Of a stretch of 6,043 nt of DNA, positions 1-6,043 are shown one piece after another. This stretch comes from Lentisphaeria bacterium. GTDB taxonomy: Bacteria > Verrucomicrobiota > Lentisphaeria > Victivallales > UBA1829. The first letter of the stretch is position 1; each line of letters opens with the position of its first letter. The DNA lies in the NCBI GenBank assembly GCA_017540385.1, contig JAFYBD010000258.1:1-6043 (forward strand), given 5' to 3'. Made by a program: the position numbers and the translations under genes. The notes beneath the pieces are model-generated. The model was not told the DNA's origin, did no database searches, and was given only the letters and a program-made list of their open reading frames with translations.

Positions 1-185
1 GCGGCCGAGACCTCGCCCTTCACGCCGCCGAACGAGACCTTCGGGGAGAGGACGCCGTAGCCGCCCACGGCGGGGAGCGTCCAGGACCCTATCGCGGCGC
101 CGTCCTTGACGGAGGTCGAAAGCGTCGCGGAGGCGGCGCCCGGGGCGGTGATGTCGAAGTTCAGCGTGCCGCCGTTCAGCTGGAC
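1..185 (-). repeat. Large passenger module, copy 3, cut by window edge (residues 1077-1137)
   Basis: The landmark LNGGTLNFDIT (Phe1086) lies 219 residues after the equivalent Phe of copy 2. It is followed by a segment that keeps the SWTLPAVGGYGVL-like strand pattern but is more divergent than copies 1 and 2. The NSEW subdomain, if present, lies beyond base 1. Because the copy is truncated, its full membership in the module family is probable rather than certain. Confidence 0.55.
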
Positions 186-3100
186 GGTCGAGCCGGACGA
201 GAACGACGTTTCAGCCGCGCCGTTTGCGGCAATCGTGCCGCCTGCGTTCACGGTGAGCGTGAGGCCGTTCGGGAGGAAAGGATCGCAGAGGGTCGCGGCG
301 GATTTCACGGTCACGTTCCGTGCGATCGCATCCGTGAACTGCGCGACGCCGCCTTCGATGATGATGGTGCCGTCCTCGAGCGTGGAGACGATCGCGGAGT
401 CGGCGTCGGCGAACGCGTCGATGCCGACGATAGCGGTGCCGCCCTCGACCTCGACGACCGCGCCCTTCTCGAGCCCGGACCATTCGGAGTTCACGTAGAC
501 GTGATCGAACGTGGGGATGTAATCCGCCACGACGAGCTGAAGCCAGTTCGCGCTGGCGCCGCTGCCGTTGCTGAGCGTATAGGTCTGCTCGCCGTAACGG
601 AGCGGGGTGCCGGCGGTCAGCGTGCCGATCTCGGTGCCGTCGGACAGCTTCAACGTGGCGGGCACGCCCCTCCCTTGCGAATTCAGCGCGAGGGCGTAGA
701 GGCCGTTCTCCTGCGTCTCGCCGATGACGACCGTGTAGGACGGCGTGCCGGTGTTCTTGTAGAGGTTGCAGTATTGCGTGATATAAGTCTCGGCGGTCGA
801 GGCCGACACGTCGAACACGACCTCGCCGTCGACCGCGATGACGGCGTCGGTGTCCCAGGGGCATTCCCCGGTCAGGGTCGTGCCGGACTGCGCGACGAGC
901 GCTGCGTTCTCCTCGACCACCAGGTTGCAGGCGGACGCGCCGGTATTCAGGGTCAGGGACGCGCCGGAATTCACTTTGGAATCGGTCACGAGCGCGCCGG
1001 ATCCGACCACGACGTTGCGGTTGACGCCGTAGACGAACGTCGCGGTGCCGCCCTCGACGTAGACCGTGCCGTCCAGCCGGACGGCGTCCGAAGCCTGGTC
1101 GGCGCTGGCGAACGCGTCGATGCCGATGACGGCTGTGCCGCCGGTGACCTCGACGCTCGTGCCGTCCGCGAGGCCCGCCCACTCCGAATTCGCATAGACG
1201 GTCACATACGGCAGGGACGGGGCTTCGGCGGAGATGCAGAGGTCGACGCCGCCGCTCCGGGATTTCAGGATATAATAGTTCTCGCCGACCTGGATGGAGT
1301 CCACGAAGGAGATCGAGCCGAGCTCTTCGGAGATGGTCTTCACCGTGATCGGGCTGTTGAACGTGCCCGCGTTGTCCGCGAGGCGGTAGGTGCCGACGGC
1401 CTGTTCGGAATTCACCGTGAGCGTGTAGGTCGGCGCGCCGGAGACGCGCTTCAGACCGTCGATGCGCGCCGCGTCGCCCGCGGTGGTACCGGTCAGGTCG
1501 AAATCGACGACGCCGCCCTCGGAGACCGTGACGCAGGTGTTCTTTTCGTCCTCGATGGAGATCTGGCCGGTGAGGACGCCGCCGCTGGAGACGGTCATTT
1601 GGGCGACTTTGTTCAGGGTCGCGCCGATGAGGACGCCGCCGTCGCCGATGACGGCGTAGGCCGAATCAAGCGTGGCGCTGAACGCCGTGCCGCCGGACAG
1701 CACGTTCAATTCCGCGCCGACGGGAGTCGCGGGCGGGAACATCGCGCCGACCGGGATGCTTGCGTAGCCGTGCAGCGCGACGTCGGTCAGGATGCCTGCG
1801 ACGTTCACGGTACCGAAGTTGACCTCGACGTCGCGCATCGTGGCTCCGGCGGAAAGATTGATAATGGCGTTGCTGGCCGTCGTGGTCGCTCCGGCAACGC
1901 TCGCCAGCACGTCCACGTTCGCCGTGCCGCCGCTGTTGACGGTCAGGTTTTCGACGTAACCGCCGTTCAGGACGTCGAGCGTGGCGGATTTGGGATCCTC
2001 GGATAGAGGCTCGAGCGACAAAAGCAGTTCGAGATCGGCGACCAGCTCGACGCCTTCGAGCGGAGCAGAGGCGCTGCCCACGTTCACGCCGCCGGCGACT
2101 GCTCCGATGCCGTTCACGGCGACCGAACCGTCGTAGATCGTCACGTCGTTGGCCGTGCCGCCCATGACGACGGTGAACGAGCCCTGATCGACGATTGCGC
2201 CGCTGGCGGAACCCGCCACGGTGACCTCGCCGCCGTTCACGGTCGTGCCGGTGACGAGGGTGTCGGCCTGGGTGTTCCAGACGAATCCGGCGTTCACGGT
2301 GGCTCCGTCTACGACGGCCCCGCTCTGGAGCAGGAAATCGCCGGTGTTCAGGACGGCCGTGGTCACGGCGCCGAACACGGTCGCGGTCGCGCCGGAGAGC
2401 TCGATGGCGCTCGCGGAACCGAGGATGGTCGCGCCCGCGCCGGAGCAGAGCTTCGCTTCGGCGAGCGTACCGGCACTCCGGACCATGACGTTGCCGCCGG
2501 CGACGTTCGCGCCGGAGATGATGCCGTCGCTCTCGACTTCCGTAAAGCCGCCGAGCATGTCCAGGTTGGTCAGCGTGCCGCCGCCCACGGTCGTGCCGGT
2601 GATGAGCACGGTGCCACCGGTCATGGCGAGCTGATCCACCGTGGCCCCGTCAAACGCGCTCAGGTACCCGTCGGTCATGTTCACTTCGGTCGCCGCGCCG
2701 CCGGACACCATGCGCATGGTGCCGCCGGTGACGATGGTCTGCGTGGCGCTGCCGATATAGGTGGATTCGATGCTGGATTCATATCCCTCCTGAACGAGGA
2801 AATACCCCCCGGAGGCGACCGTGGTGGCGGTGGCCAGGCCGCCGTACATCATGTAACGGCCGCCGGAGTTCACGGCGACGTTCCACGCCGTGCCGCGGTA
2901 ATAGACCACGCCCACGCCGCCCTGGTCGATGGTCGCGCCGTTCATCAGGCCGCCGCGGACGTTGATGTAGCCGTCTTCGCGCGCGGTCACGGAGGTCACG
3001 TTTCCGTCCGTGTCGATCTGCCCGCCCGAGATCACCGTGAGGTCGTTCACGTTCGCGCCGGGGCAGATATTCAGCCAGCCGCCGTCGCTGCCGACGCCGG

Positions 3101-3413
3101 TCACCAGCGTGGTGGTCACGGTCGTGGCCGAGTGGATCGAAGCGTTCTGGCCGGCCGAGACCACCAGCGACGCGATCGTGTTCGCGGTGAACGTCACGAC
3201 GGCGCCGTTCCGGTCGTCGATGTAACCACCGTTTTCAACGATCCCCGTGGCAATGCCGCCGGAGGAAATCGTCACCCAGCCGCCATCGTTCACGGTCGCG
3301 GTCTGCAGGGTGCCGCCGTCTTCCACTTCCACCCAACCGTCCTTGCCCACGTTCAGGTCGGATACTGTCTGGCCGCTGGAAATGATGATGATATCGTTCG
3401 TCAGGTCCGCCAT
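1..3413 (-). CDS. Giant AIDA-type strand-loop-strand repeat protein (adhesin-like), C-terminus beyond window
   Basis: The frame is open from ATG at 3413 to base 1 (1137 codons, no stop seen), so the protein is partial at its C-terminus. The start is set by a strong AGGAG Shine-Dalgarno 8 nt upstream. The protein begins MADLTNDIIIISSGQTV and enters repeats at once, with no signal peptide or membrane segment. Residues about 8-453 and 477-627 are short repeats of about 20 residues carrying SGG, NGG or TGG turns between Val/Thr-rich strands, typical of the AIDA / autotransporter passenger strand-loop-strand repeat family, which folds as a beta-solenoid. From about residue 628 a larger module follows, in two copies plus a partial third. 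The composition is rich in Gly, Thr, Val, Ala and Ser, with very few Arg and Lys. Known relatives are surface adhesins or secreted structural proteins; adhesion here is inferred. It is divergent from the SNF2 gene. No C-terminal beta-barrel or type I secretion signal can be assessed. Confidence 0.9.
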   Translation of the reverse strand, partial: MADLTNDIIIISSGQTVSDLNVGKDGWVEVEDGGTLQTATVNDGGWVTISSGGIATGIVENGGYIDDRNGAVVTFTANTIASLVVSAGQNASIHSATTVTTTLVTGVGSDGGWLNICPGANVNDLTVISGGQIDTDGNVTSVTAREDGYINVRGGLMNGATIDQGGVGVVYYRGTAWNVAVNSGGRYMMYGGLATATTVASGGYFLVQEGYESSIESTYIGSATQTIVTGGTMRMVSGGAATEVNMTDGYLSAFDGATVDQLAMTGGTVLITGTTVGGGTLTNLDMLGGFTEVESDGIISGANVAGGNVMVRSAGTLAEAKLCSGAGATILGSASAIELSGATATVFGAVTTAVLNTGDFLLQSGAVVDGATVNAGFVWNTQADTLVTGTTVNGGEVTVAGSASGAIVDQGSFTVVMGGTANDVTIYDGSVAVNGIGAVAGGVNVGSASAPLEGVELVADLELLLSLEPLSEDPKSATLDVLNGGYVENLTVNSGGTANVDVLASVAGATTTASNAIINLSAGATMRDVEVNFGTVNVAGILTDVALHGYASIPVGAMFPPATPVGAELNVLSGGTAFSATLDSAYAVIGDGGVLIGATLNKVAQMTVSSGGVLTGQISIEDEKNTCVTVSEGGVVDFDLTGTTAGDAARIDGLKRVSGAPTYTLTVNSEQAVGTYRLADNAGTFNSPITVKTISEELGSISFVDSIQVGENYYILKSRSGGVDLCISAEAPSLPYVTVYANSEWAGLADGTSVEVTGGTAVIGIDAFASADQASDAVRLDGTVYVEGGTATFVYGVNRNVVVGSGALVTDSKVNSGASLTLNTGASACNLVVEENAALVAQSGTTLTGECPWDTDAVIAVDGEVVFDVSASTAETYITQYCNLYKNTGTPSYTVVIGETQENGLYALALNSQGRGVPATLKLSDGTEIGTLTAGTPLRYGEQTYTLSNGSGASANWLQLVVADYIPTFDHVYVNSEWSGLEKGAVVEVEGGTAIVGIDAFADADSAIVSTLEDGTIIIEGGVAQFTDAIARNVTVKSAATLCDPFLPNGLTLTVNAGGTIAANGAAETSFSSGSTVQLNGGTLNFDITAPGAASATLSTSVKDGAAIGSWTLPAVGGYGVLSPKVSFGGVKGEVSA
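186..839 (-). repeat. Large passenger module, copy 2 (residues 859-1076)
   Basis: This repeats copy 1 with the landmarks VVFDVSAS (Phe867), TGTPSYTVVIGETQENGLY, VYVNSEWSGL (Trp978) and GGTAIVGIDAFADAD. The NSEW tryptophans are 233 residues apart and the FD phenylalanines 229 apart, so the copies differ by small indels. A 20-bp DNA stretch within the IDAFA coding part is identical between copies (408-427 and 1107-1126, offset 699 bp), which points to common origin by duplication. Confidence 0.8.
840..1532 (-). repeat. Large passenger module, copy 1 (residues 628-858)
   Basis: A compound unit of about 231 residues. It starts with a GGVVDFDLTG strand (Phe638), followed by a segment containing SGAPTYTLTVNSEQAVGTY. 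Next comes the subdomain marked by VYANSEWAGL (Trp745) and GGTAVIGIDAFASAD. It ends in short Gly-rich repeats. The same order of landmarks recurs in copy 2, so this is a true in-frame duplication. Boundaries are approximate. Similar blocks are known to me from other AIDA-repeat proteins; their individual function is not known. Confidence 0.8.
1533..1985 (-). repeat. Second strand-loop-strand repeat block (residues 477-627)
   Basis: The Gly-Gly repeats resume after the leucine-rich interruption, with units such as LDVLNGGYVENLTVNSGG, LNVLSGGTAFSATLDS and MTVSSGGVLTG. The block joins directly onto the first large module. Repeats here are less regular than in the N-terminal block, and one stretch near residues 555-570 is proline-rich (PVGAMFPPATPVGAE). 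Confidence 0.7.
2238..2254. repeat. 17-bp direct repeat, copy 1 (partner at 2586-2602)
   Basis: CACGGTCGTGCCGGTGA occurs identically here and at 2586-2602, offset 348 bp (116 codons, in frame). It encodes the TGTTV part of a strand-loop-strand unit on the minus strand. It is best explained as residual identity between two protein repeat units and not as a regulatory site. Confidence 0.7.
2586..2602. repeat. 17-bp direct repeat, copy 2 (partner at 2238-2254)
   Basis: Identical to the copy at 2238-2254 and in the same reading frame, within a unit reading LITGTTVGGG on the minus strand. Repeats of this size could permit recombination that removes or adds 116 codons, which is inference only. Confidence 0.7.
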
Positions 3414-3420
3414 AGGAAAA

Positions 3421-3428
3421 GCTCCTTT
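3421..3428 (-). promoter_or_regulatory. Shine-Dalgarno site of the AIDA-repeat gene
   Basis: Read on the minus strand this is AAAGGAGC, with AGGAG centred 8 nt before the ATG at 3413. It decides the start, because the frame stays open further upstream but no upstream start codon has a comparable site. Confidence 0.85.
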
Positions 3429-3473
3429 CGCATTGATATTAGCAGTTTCGGGGGAAACCGCACGCATCCGCCC

Positions 3474-3490
3474 GTCCCGAAGTCGGGGAC
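3474..3490 (-). other. Hairpin in the 5' leader of the AIDA-repeat gene
   Basis: GTCCC (3474-3478) and GGGAC (3486-3490) are inverted repeats. On the minus-strand RNA the stem can extend inward with a one-base bulge to a small loop. It lies mid-leader, roughly 60 nt before the start codon and not over the Shine-Dalgarno. No U-run follows, so it is not a convincing terminator. It may be incidental in GC-rich DNA. Confidence 0.35.
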
Positions 3491-3528
3491 GACCAGGTTT
3501 CATCGGGATTCGCGCAGTTCCAAACCAT

Positions 3529-3557
3529 ACAATAGCACCGCTTCGCCGGGATGTCAA
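3529..3557 (-). promoter_or_regulatory. Probable sigma70-type promoter of the AIDA-repeat gene
   Basis: On the minus strand there is a perfect -35 hexamer TTGACA (3552-3557), a 17-bp spacer, and TATTGT (3529-3534), which matches four of six -10 consensus bases. Transcription would begin near 3522, giving a 5' leader of about 108 nt before the ATG at 3413. The perfect -35 and ideal spacing make it the best left-facing candidate. The start point is predicted, not measured. Confidence 0.55.
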
Positions 3558-3662
3558 GCGCGTTTCCAATAAAAAGAAGAAGTTACACGGCGCACGGCGA
3601 GCGCCCGCGCATGTCATAATTTTTCGGATGAGCCTTTTTCCGGGAAATCGCGACTTTCCGAA

Positions 3663-3691
3663 TTGCTTTTTCGAGTCCGGCATGGTATATT
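3663..3691 (+). promoter_or_regulatory. Probable sigma70-type promoter of the SNF2 gene
   Basis: TTGCTT (3663-3668, three of six -35 bases), a 17-bp spacer and TATATT (3686-3691, five of six -10 bases) face the SNF2 gene. Transcription would start near 3698, giving a leader of about 30 nt. An in-frame ATG at 3682 falls inside this promoter, which argues for the downstream start at 3730. Confidence 0.45.
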
Positions 3692-3700
3692 ATTCGTTCA

Positions 3701-3712
3701 TTTTTCGAAAAA
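3701..3712. other. 12-bp AT-rich palindrome near the SNF2 transcription start
   Basis: TTTTTCGAAAAA is a perfect palindrome lying just after the predicted transcription start and 18 bp before the ATG. It could be an operator half-site arrangement or simply the A-rich leader that helps ribosome loading. There is no second copy in the window to support a regulator site. Confidence 0.3.
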
Positions 3713-3717
3713 AAACC

Positions 3718-3721
3718 AGGA
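3718..3721 (+). promoter_or_regulatory. Weak Shine-Dalgarno of the SNF2 gene
   Basis: AGGA sits 8 nt before the ATG at 3730. It is modest, but the alternative in-frame ATG at 3682 has none at all, so it supports the start chosen. Confidence 0.5.
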
Positions 3722-3729
3722 ACGGTGCC

Positions 3730-6043
3730 ATGGGTGAGAGTTTCGAGGCAAAACTGATCGCGTCCAGCGCGAAAGAGGTCTTCAAGAAGGCCAAGCACAT
3801 CCTCCACAATGGAGGTCTGCTCTGCTGCCATGAAGTCGAGCCCGGCGTGCTCCGCGCGGTCTGCCGCGACCCGGACGGATTCGTCTCCCACGCGGAAATC
3901 CGCGGGTTCCCGAACGGCCCGTTCTCCGGTACGTGCACCTGCCGCGGCAAGTTCCCGGGTTTCTGCCCGCACGCCATGGCCGCCGCTCTGTATCATTCGA
4001 AATATACCATCAAGAAGCACGACGAGGCGCCCCTGCCCGACCTCCCGGCCCAGTTCGCCGGGCTGCGCTGCGTCGGATTGCCCGAGCTCCTCTCCGAGCT
4101 CCTCGGCGACCATCCGGCGCACGTCGAACTCGACGCGGGAAACGAATTCCCGCACGCCCCGAGCAAATGGGAGACCCTGCATCTGCGCGTGAACCTCGTC
4201 TACGGCTCGCGTTCCTACGCAGGTAACCTCACGAACCTGCGCCAGCTCCACTTCGACAAATCCACCGCGTCGCTCCGGCTCCAGTACTTCCCGCAGCAGG
4301 ACCGCCAGATCATCCGCTACCTCGCGATCAACGCCCAGCCGCAGGAACACCAGGGCCTGTCGCTCTCCGCCGAGCTCGCCGCCGAATTCTTTCACTGCCT
4401 CCCCGGATTCTCGCGGTTCACCCGCGCCGGACAGCGCATCATCGTCCACCCCGAACTCGCCGCGCCCGTCCTCCTGCTCGAAAAGCTCCGCACCGGCCAT
4501 CTGCTCCGCTCCGCCATCATGGAACGCGGCGTGCCGCTGCCGCTGAAGGACGTGAAGGTCATTTCCGGGCGGAGCGGCTGCTGGGCCGGCATGCTCGGCG
4601 AATACTGGTGGATTCCGGCCCGGAACGACGTCTCCTGGCTGCGCGATTTCCTGCGGACGACCATCCAGCCGTGCGACGACGAAGCGGCGCGCGTGCTGCT
4701 GAATACGAAGGACCTCCCGATCCGCATCATCCCGTCCACCGGGGTGAGGGTGCGCGAACGCAAATTCCGCACGCTCTACGACGGGCATTTCCTGGACGAC
4801 GGCACGCTCGAGCTGAGCATGATGTTCAACTACGGCGGCGCGCTCTGCTCCGCGGACGCTACGCGGTTCGGGTCCGCGCCCAGTTCCGCGGTCTTCTGGC
4901 TCCGCAATACCCGCGAGGAAACGCTTCGCCAGGACGAACTCGTGCATTTCGGATTCACGCGCCGGATGAAACGCGCCGCGGGCGGCTCCACGGCGGTCTA
5001 CCGTCTGGAGGACCGCGAAGCCGTCGGCATGTTCATCGAGGAAGTCATCCCCAGGTGGCAGCGCGAAGGACGCGAATTCCTGCTGAACTCCGAGCTCGCG
5101 ACGCTGATCGGCGACGCCTCCCGGCTCGCGCTCCGGACCACGCTCCGGGGCGAAGGGCCCGACTGGTTCGAACTCGGCATACGCCTGACCGCCGGAGACC
5201 GCGCCGTCCGCTGGTGCGACCTGACCGACGCTGCAGTGAAGGGCGAAAACTTCCTGCCGCCGTCGGTCCTGCCGAAACGTTTCGTGCGGATCCCCCCGGC
5301 GCTCCGCCGTTTGGCGGCTTCGCTCCAGCCCGTCATCACGTATTTCCCGGGCTCCGACGACGATCCCGACGCCGAGATCATCCGCATCCCGCGCCATGCG
5401 GCGTATTACTGGGCGGACGCGGCCTCCGAACTCCCCGGAGCCGTCCCGGCCGATTTCCTCCGCCTGAAGCTCGATTACGACAGCGTTCACGAAGCCTCGC
5501 AGCCGCCCGAGATCGATCCCGAGATCTTCCACGGCCAGCTCCGCGGCTACCAGAAGGCCGGCGTCGCCTGGCTCGACGGTATGTCGCGCCGCGGCTGCAA
5601 CCTCATCCTGGCCGACGAAATGGGCCTCGGCAAGACCGTCCAGGTCCTCGCGTTCCTCGCCGCCGCACCACGGCTCCGGCTCCCCGCCCTCGTGGTCTGC
5701 CCGACCACGCTCCTCGGCAACTGGGCCAGCGAGATCAAACGCTTCCTGCCCCGGTTCCGCGTGCTCGTGGTGAACGGCCCGAACCGCGGTTCCCTGTGGA
5801 AGAAGGCCGCGACGCGCGAGATCGTGGTCACGTCCTACGCGCTCGTGAAACGCGACGCAGACGCCATCCGCGACCGCGAATGGGCCACGCTCATCCTGGA
5901 CGAGGCGCAGCACATCAAAAATCCGCTCAGCCAGAACGCCCAGACCTGCAAATCCATCCCGGCCGCCAGCAGGATCATCCTCACCGGAACCCCGCTCGAA
6001 AACTCCGCCGAAGACCTCTGGAGCATGTTCGATTTCCTCCACC
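3730..6043 (+). CDS. SWIM zinc-finger SNF2-family DNA-dependent ATPase, C-terminus beyond window
   Basis: The frame is open from ATG at 3730 to the window end (771 codons, partial). Residues 69-81 form a SWIM zinc finger, C-x-C-x7-C-x-H (Cys69, Cys71, Cys79, His81), a predicted DNA or protein contact. Residues about 110-590 match by eye the bacterial SNF2-associated region seen between SWIM and ATPase domains. The first RecA-like lobe follows: LRGYQKAGVAWL (604-615), Walker A DEMGLGKT (629-636), motif Ia VVCPTTLLGNW (about 655-665), Walker B DEAQH (724-728) and motif III LTGTPLEN (751-758). Motifs IV-VI and the second lobe lie past the edge; family members are usually about 1000-1150 residues, so roughly 300 are missing. 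Such proteins hydrolyse ATP to translocate on double-stranded DNA and remodel DNA-protein complexes in the cytoplasm. The exact cellular role of bacterial SWIM-SNF2 proteins is poorly defined. All motifs visible here are intact. Confidence 0.95.
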   Translation, partial: MGESFEAKLIASSAKEVFKKAKHILHNGGLLCCHEVEPGVLRAVCRDPDGFVSHAEIRGFPNGPFSGTCTCRGKFPGFCPHAMAAALYHSKYTIKKHDEAPLPDLPAQFAGLRCVGLPELLSELLGDHPAHVELDAGNEFPHAPSKWETLHLRVNLVYGSRSYAGNLTNLRQLHFDKSTASLRLQYFPQQDRQIIRYLAINAQPQEHQGLSLSAELAAEFFHCLPGFSRFTRAGQRIIVHPELAAPVLLLEKLRTGHLLRSAIMERGVPLPLKDVKVISGRSGCWAGMLGEYWWIPARNDVSWLRDFLRTTIQPCDDEAARVLLNTKDLPIRIIPSTGVRVRERKFRTLYDGHFLDDGTLELSMMFNYGGALCSADATRFGSAPSSAVFWLRNTREETLRQDELVHFGFTRRMKRAAGGSTAVYRLEDREAVGMFIEEVIPRWQREGREFLLNSELATLIGDASRLALRTTLRGEGPDWFELGIRLTAGDRAVRWCDLTDAAVKGENFLPPSVLPKRFVRIPPALRRLAASLQPVITYFPGSDDDPDAEIIRIPRHAAYYWADAASELPGAVPADFLRLKLDYDSVHEASQPPEIDPEIFHGQLRGYQKAGVAWLDGMSRRGCNLILADEMGLGKTVQVLAFLAAAPRLRLPALVVCPTTLLGNWASEIKRFLPRFRVLVVNGPNRGSLWKKAATREIVVTSYALVKRDADAIRDREWATLILDEAQHIKNPLSQNAQTCKSIPAASRIILTGTPLENSAEDLWSMFDFLH

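Larger units (their letters stand above)
2055..3392 (-). repeat. N-terminal strand-loop-strand repeat block (residues about 8-453)
   Basis: Protein-level degenerate tandem repeats of about 18-22 residues, roughly 20 units by eye. Each has a hydrophobic/Thr strand, a Gly-Gly or Asp-Gly turn, and a second short strand, for example VTISSGGIATGIVENGG and LVTGTTVNGGEVTVAG. The units diverge strongly from one another, so the DNA repeats only in short stretches. This pattern is expected to stack into a beta-solenoid. Unit boundaries are approximate because they were placed by eye. Confidence 0.8.
3414..3729. other. Divergent intergenic regulatory region
   Basis: These 316 bp separate the two start codons and carry outward-facing promoter candidates, -35 elements innermost. 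The stretch between the promoters (3558-3662) is about 105 bp. It holds an imperfect inverted repeat at 3641-3660 (GGAAA against TTTCC around TCGCGAC) but no gene, terminator or RNA that I recognise. It is richer in A and T than the flanking genes, with runs of T or A at 3621-3624, 3635-3639, 3701-3705 and 3708-3715. Confidence 0.6.

Noticed and set aside
211..1182. Minus-strand open frame of 323 codons, extremely rich in Arg and His
   Set aside because: It is an out-of-frame shadow on the same strand as the repeat protein. The Arg/His bias comes from reading the repetitive GC-rich DNA in a shifted frame.
501..2006. Plus-strand open frame of 501 codons
   Set aside because: It is antisense to the AIDA-repeat gene. 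Its product is an Arg/Asp/Gly/Val-rich low-complexity sequence that mirrors the repeats, while the minus frame has a strong ribosome binding site and family-typical repeats.
2221..2634. Plus-strand open frame of 137 codons, Pro/Val/Thr-rich and repeat-like
   Set aside because: It looks repetitive only because it reads the antisense of the strand-loop-strand repeats. It has no convincing ribosome binding site.
1..3413. Dense short DNA repeats as a CRISPR or satellite array
   Set aside because: Unit identity is at the protein level, spacing is irregular, and one reading frame stays open throughout, so the repeats are coding.
3436..3441. TAATAT on the minus strand as a -10 box for the repeat gene
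   Set aside because: There is no -35 match at 16-18 bp, and transcription would start on top of the Shine-Dalgarno. The TTGACA/TATTGT pair further upstream is better.
3132..3572. Plus-strand open frame of 146 codons crossing the start of the repeat gene
   Set aside because: It overlaps the repeat gene antisense and runs through its promoter and leader. The product has no recognisable domain.
3641..3660. Inverted repeat as an intrinsic terminator between the genes
   Set aside because: The stem is short and imperfect, no T-run follows it, and the genes diverge so no terminator is expected here.
3682..3729. Alternative in-frame ATG at 3682 extending the SNF2 protein by 16 residues
   Set aside because: There is no Shine-Dalgarno, it lies within the predicted -10 region, and the added residues are not typical of the family.
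3583..6042. Minus-strand open frame of 819 codons, the longest complete open frame ending in the window
   Set aside because: It lies antisense to the SNF2 gene, whose plus-strand frame carries the SWIM finger and helicase motifs I, Ia, II and III in order. The minus translation is Arg/Glu/Ala/Gly-rich without recognisable domains, and its lack of stops follows from GC-rich codon use on the real strand.

Overview
The window holds two divergently transcribed protein genes, both cut by the window edges, back to back around a 316-bp non-coding region (3414-3729). DNA is GC-rich in the genes and clearly more AT-rich between them. No tRNA, rRNA, CRISPR array, insertion sequence or integrase is visible.

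Left part (1-3413, minus strand): the first 1137 codons of a very large AIDA-type repeat protein, a predicted beta-solenoid surface or extracellular adhesin-like protein. It opens directly into strand-loop-strand repeats with no visible signal peptide. About 20 short Gly-Gly repeats are followed by a leucine-rich interruption, then more repeats, then a roughly 220-230 residue compound module present in two full copies and the start of a third. The C-terminus, which would show how the protein is exported, lies beyond base 1.

Middle (3414-3729): a divergent promoter region. A TTGACA/TATTGT pair with a 17-bp spacer faces left and a TTGCTT/TATATT pair with a 17-bp spacer faces right. The left-facing transcript would have a leader of about 108 nt with a short hairpin. 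The right-facing transcript would have a leader of about 30 nt containing a 12-bp AT-rich palindrome.

Right part (3730-6043, plus strand): the first 771 codons of a bacterial SWIM zinc-finger plus SNF2-family ATPase, complete from the N-terminus through helicase motifs I, Ia, II and III and cut before motifs IV-VI.

Organism: a GC-rich bacterium. Leaderless AIDA-repeat giants together with SWIM/SNF2 ATPases suggest a Gram-negative host-associated lineage. Lentisphaerota (Victivallis-like) is my best guess from general knowledge, at low confidence. Nothing in the sequence links the two genes functionally beyond their shared upstream region. Very long open frames antisense to both genes are by-products of GC-rich codon use and are not genes.
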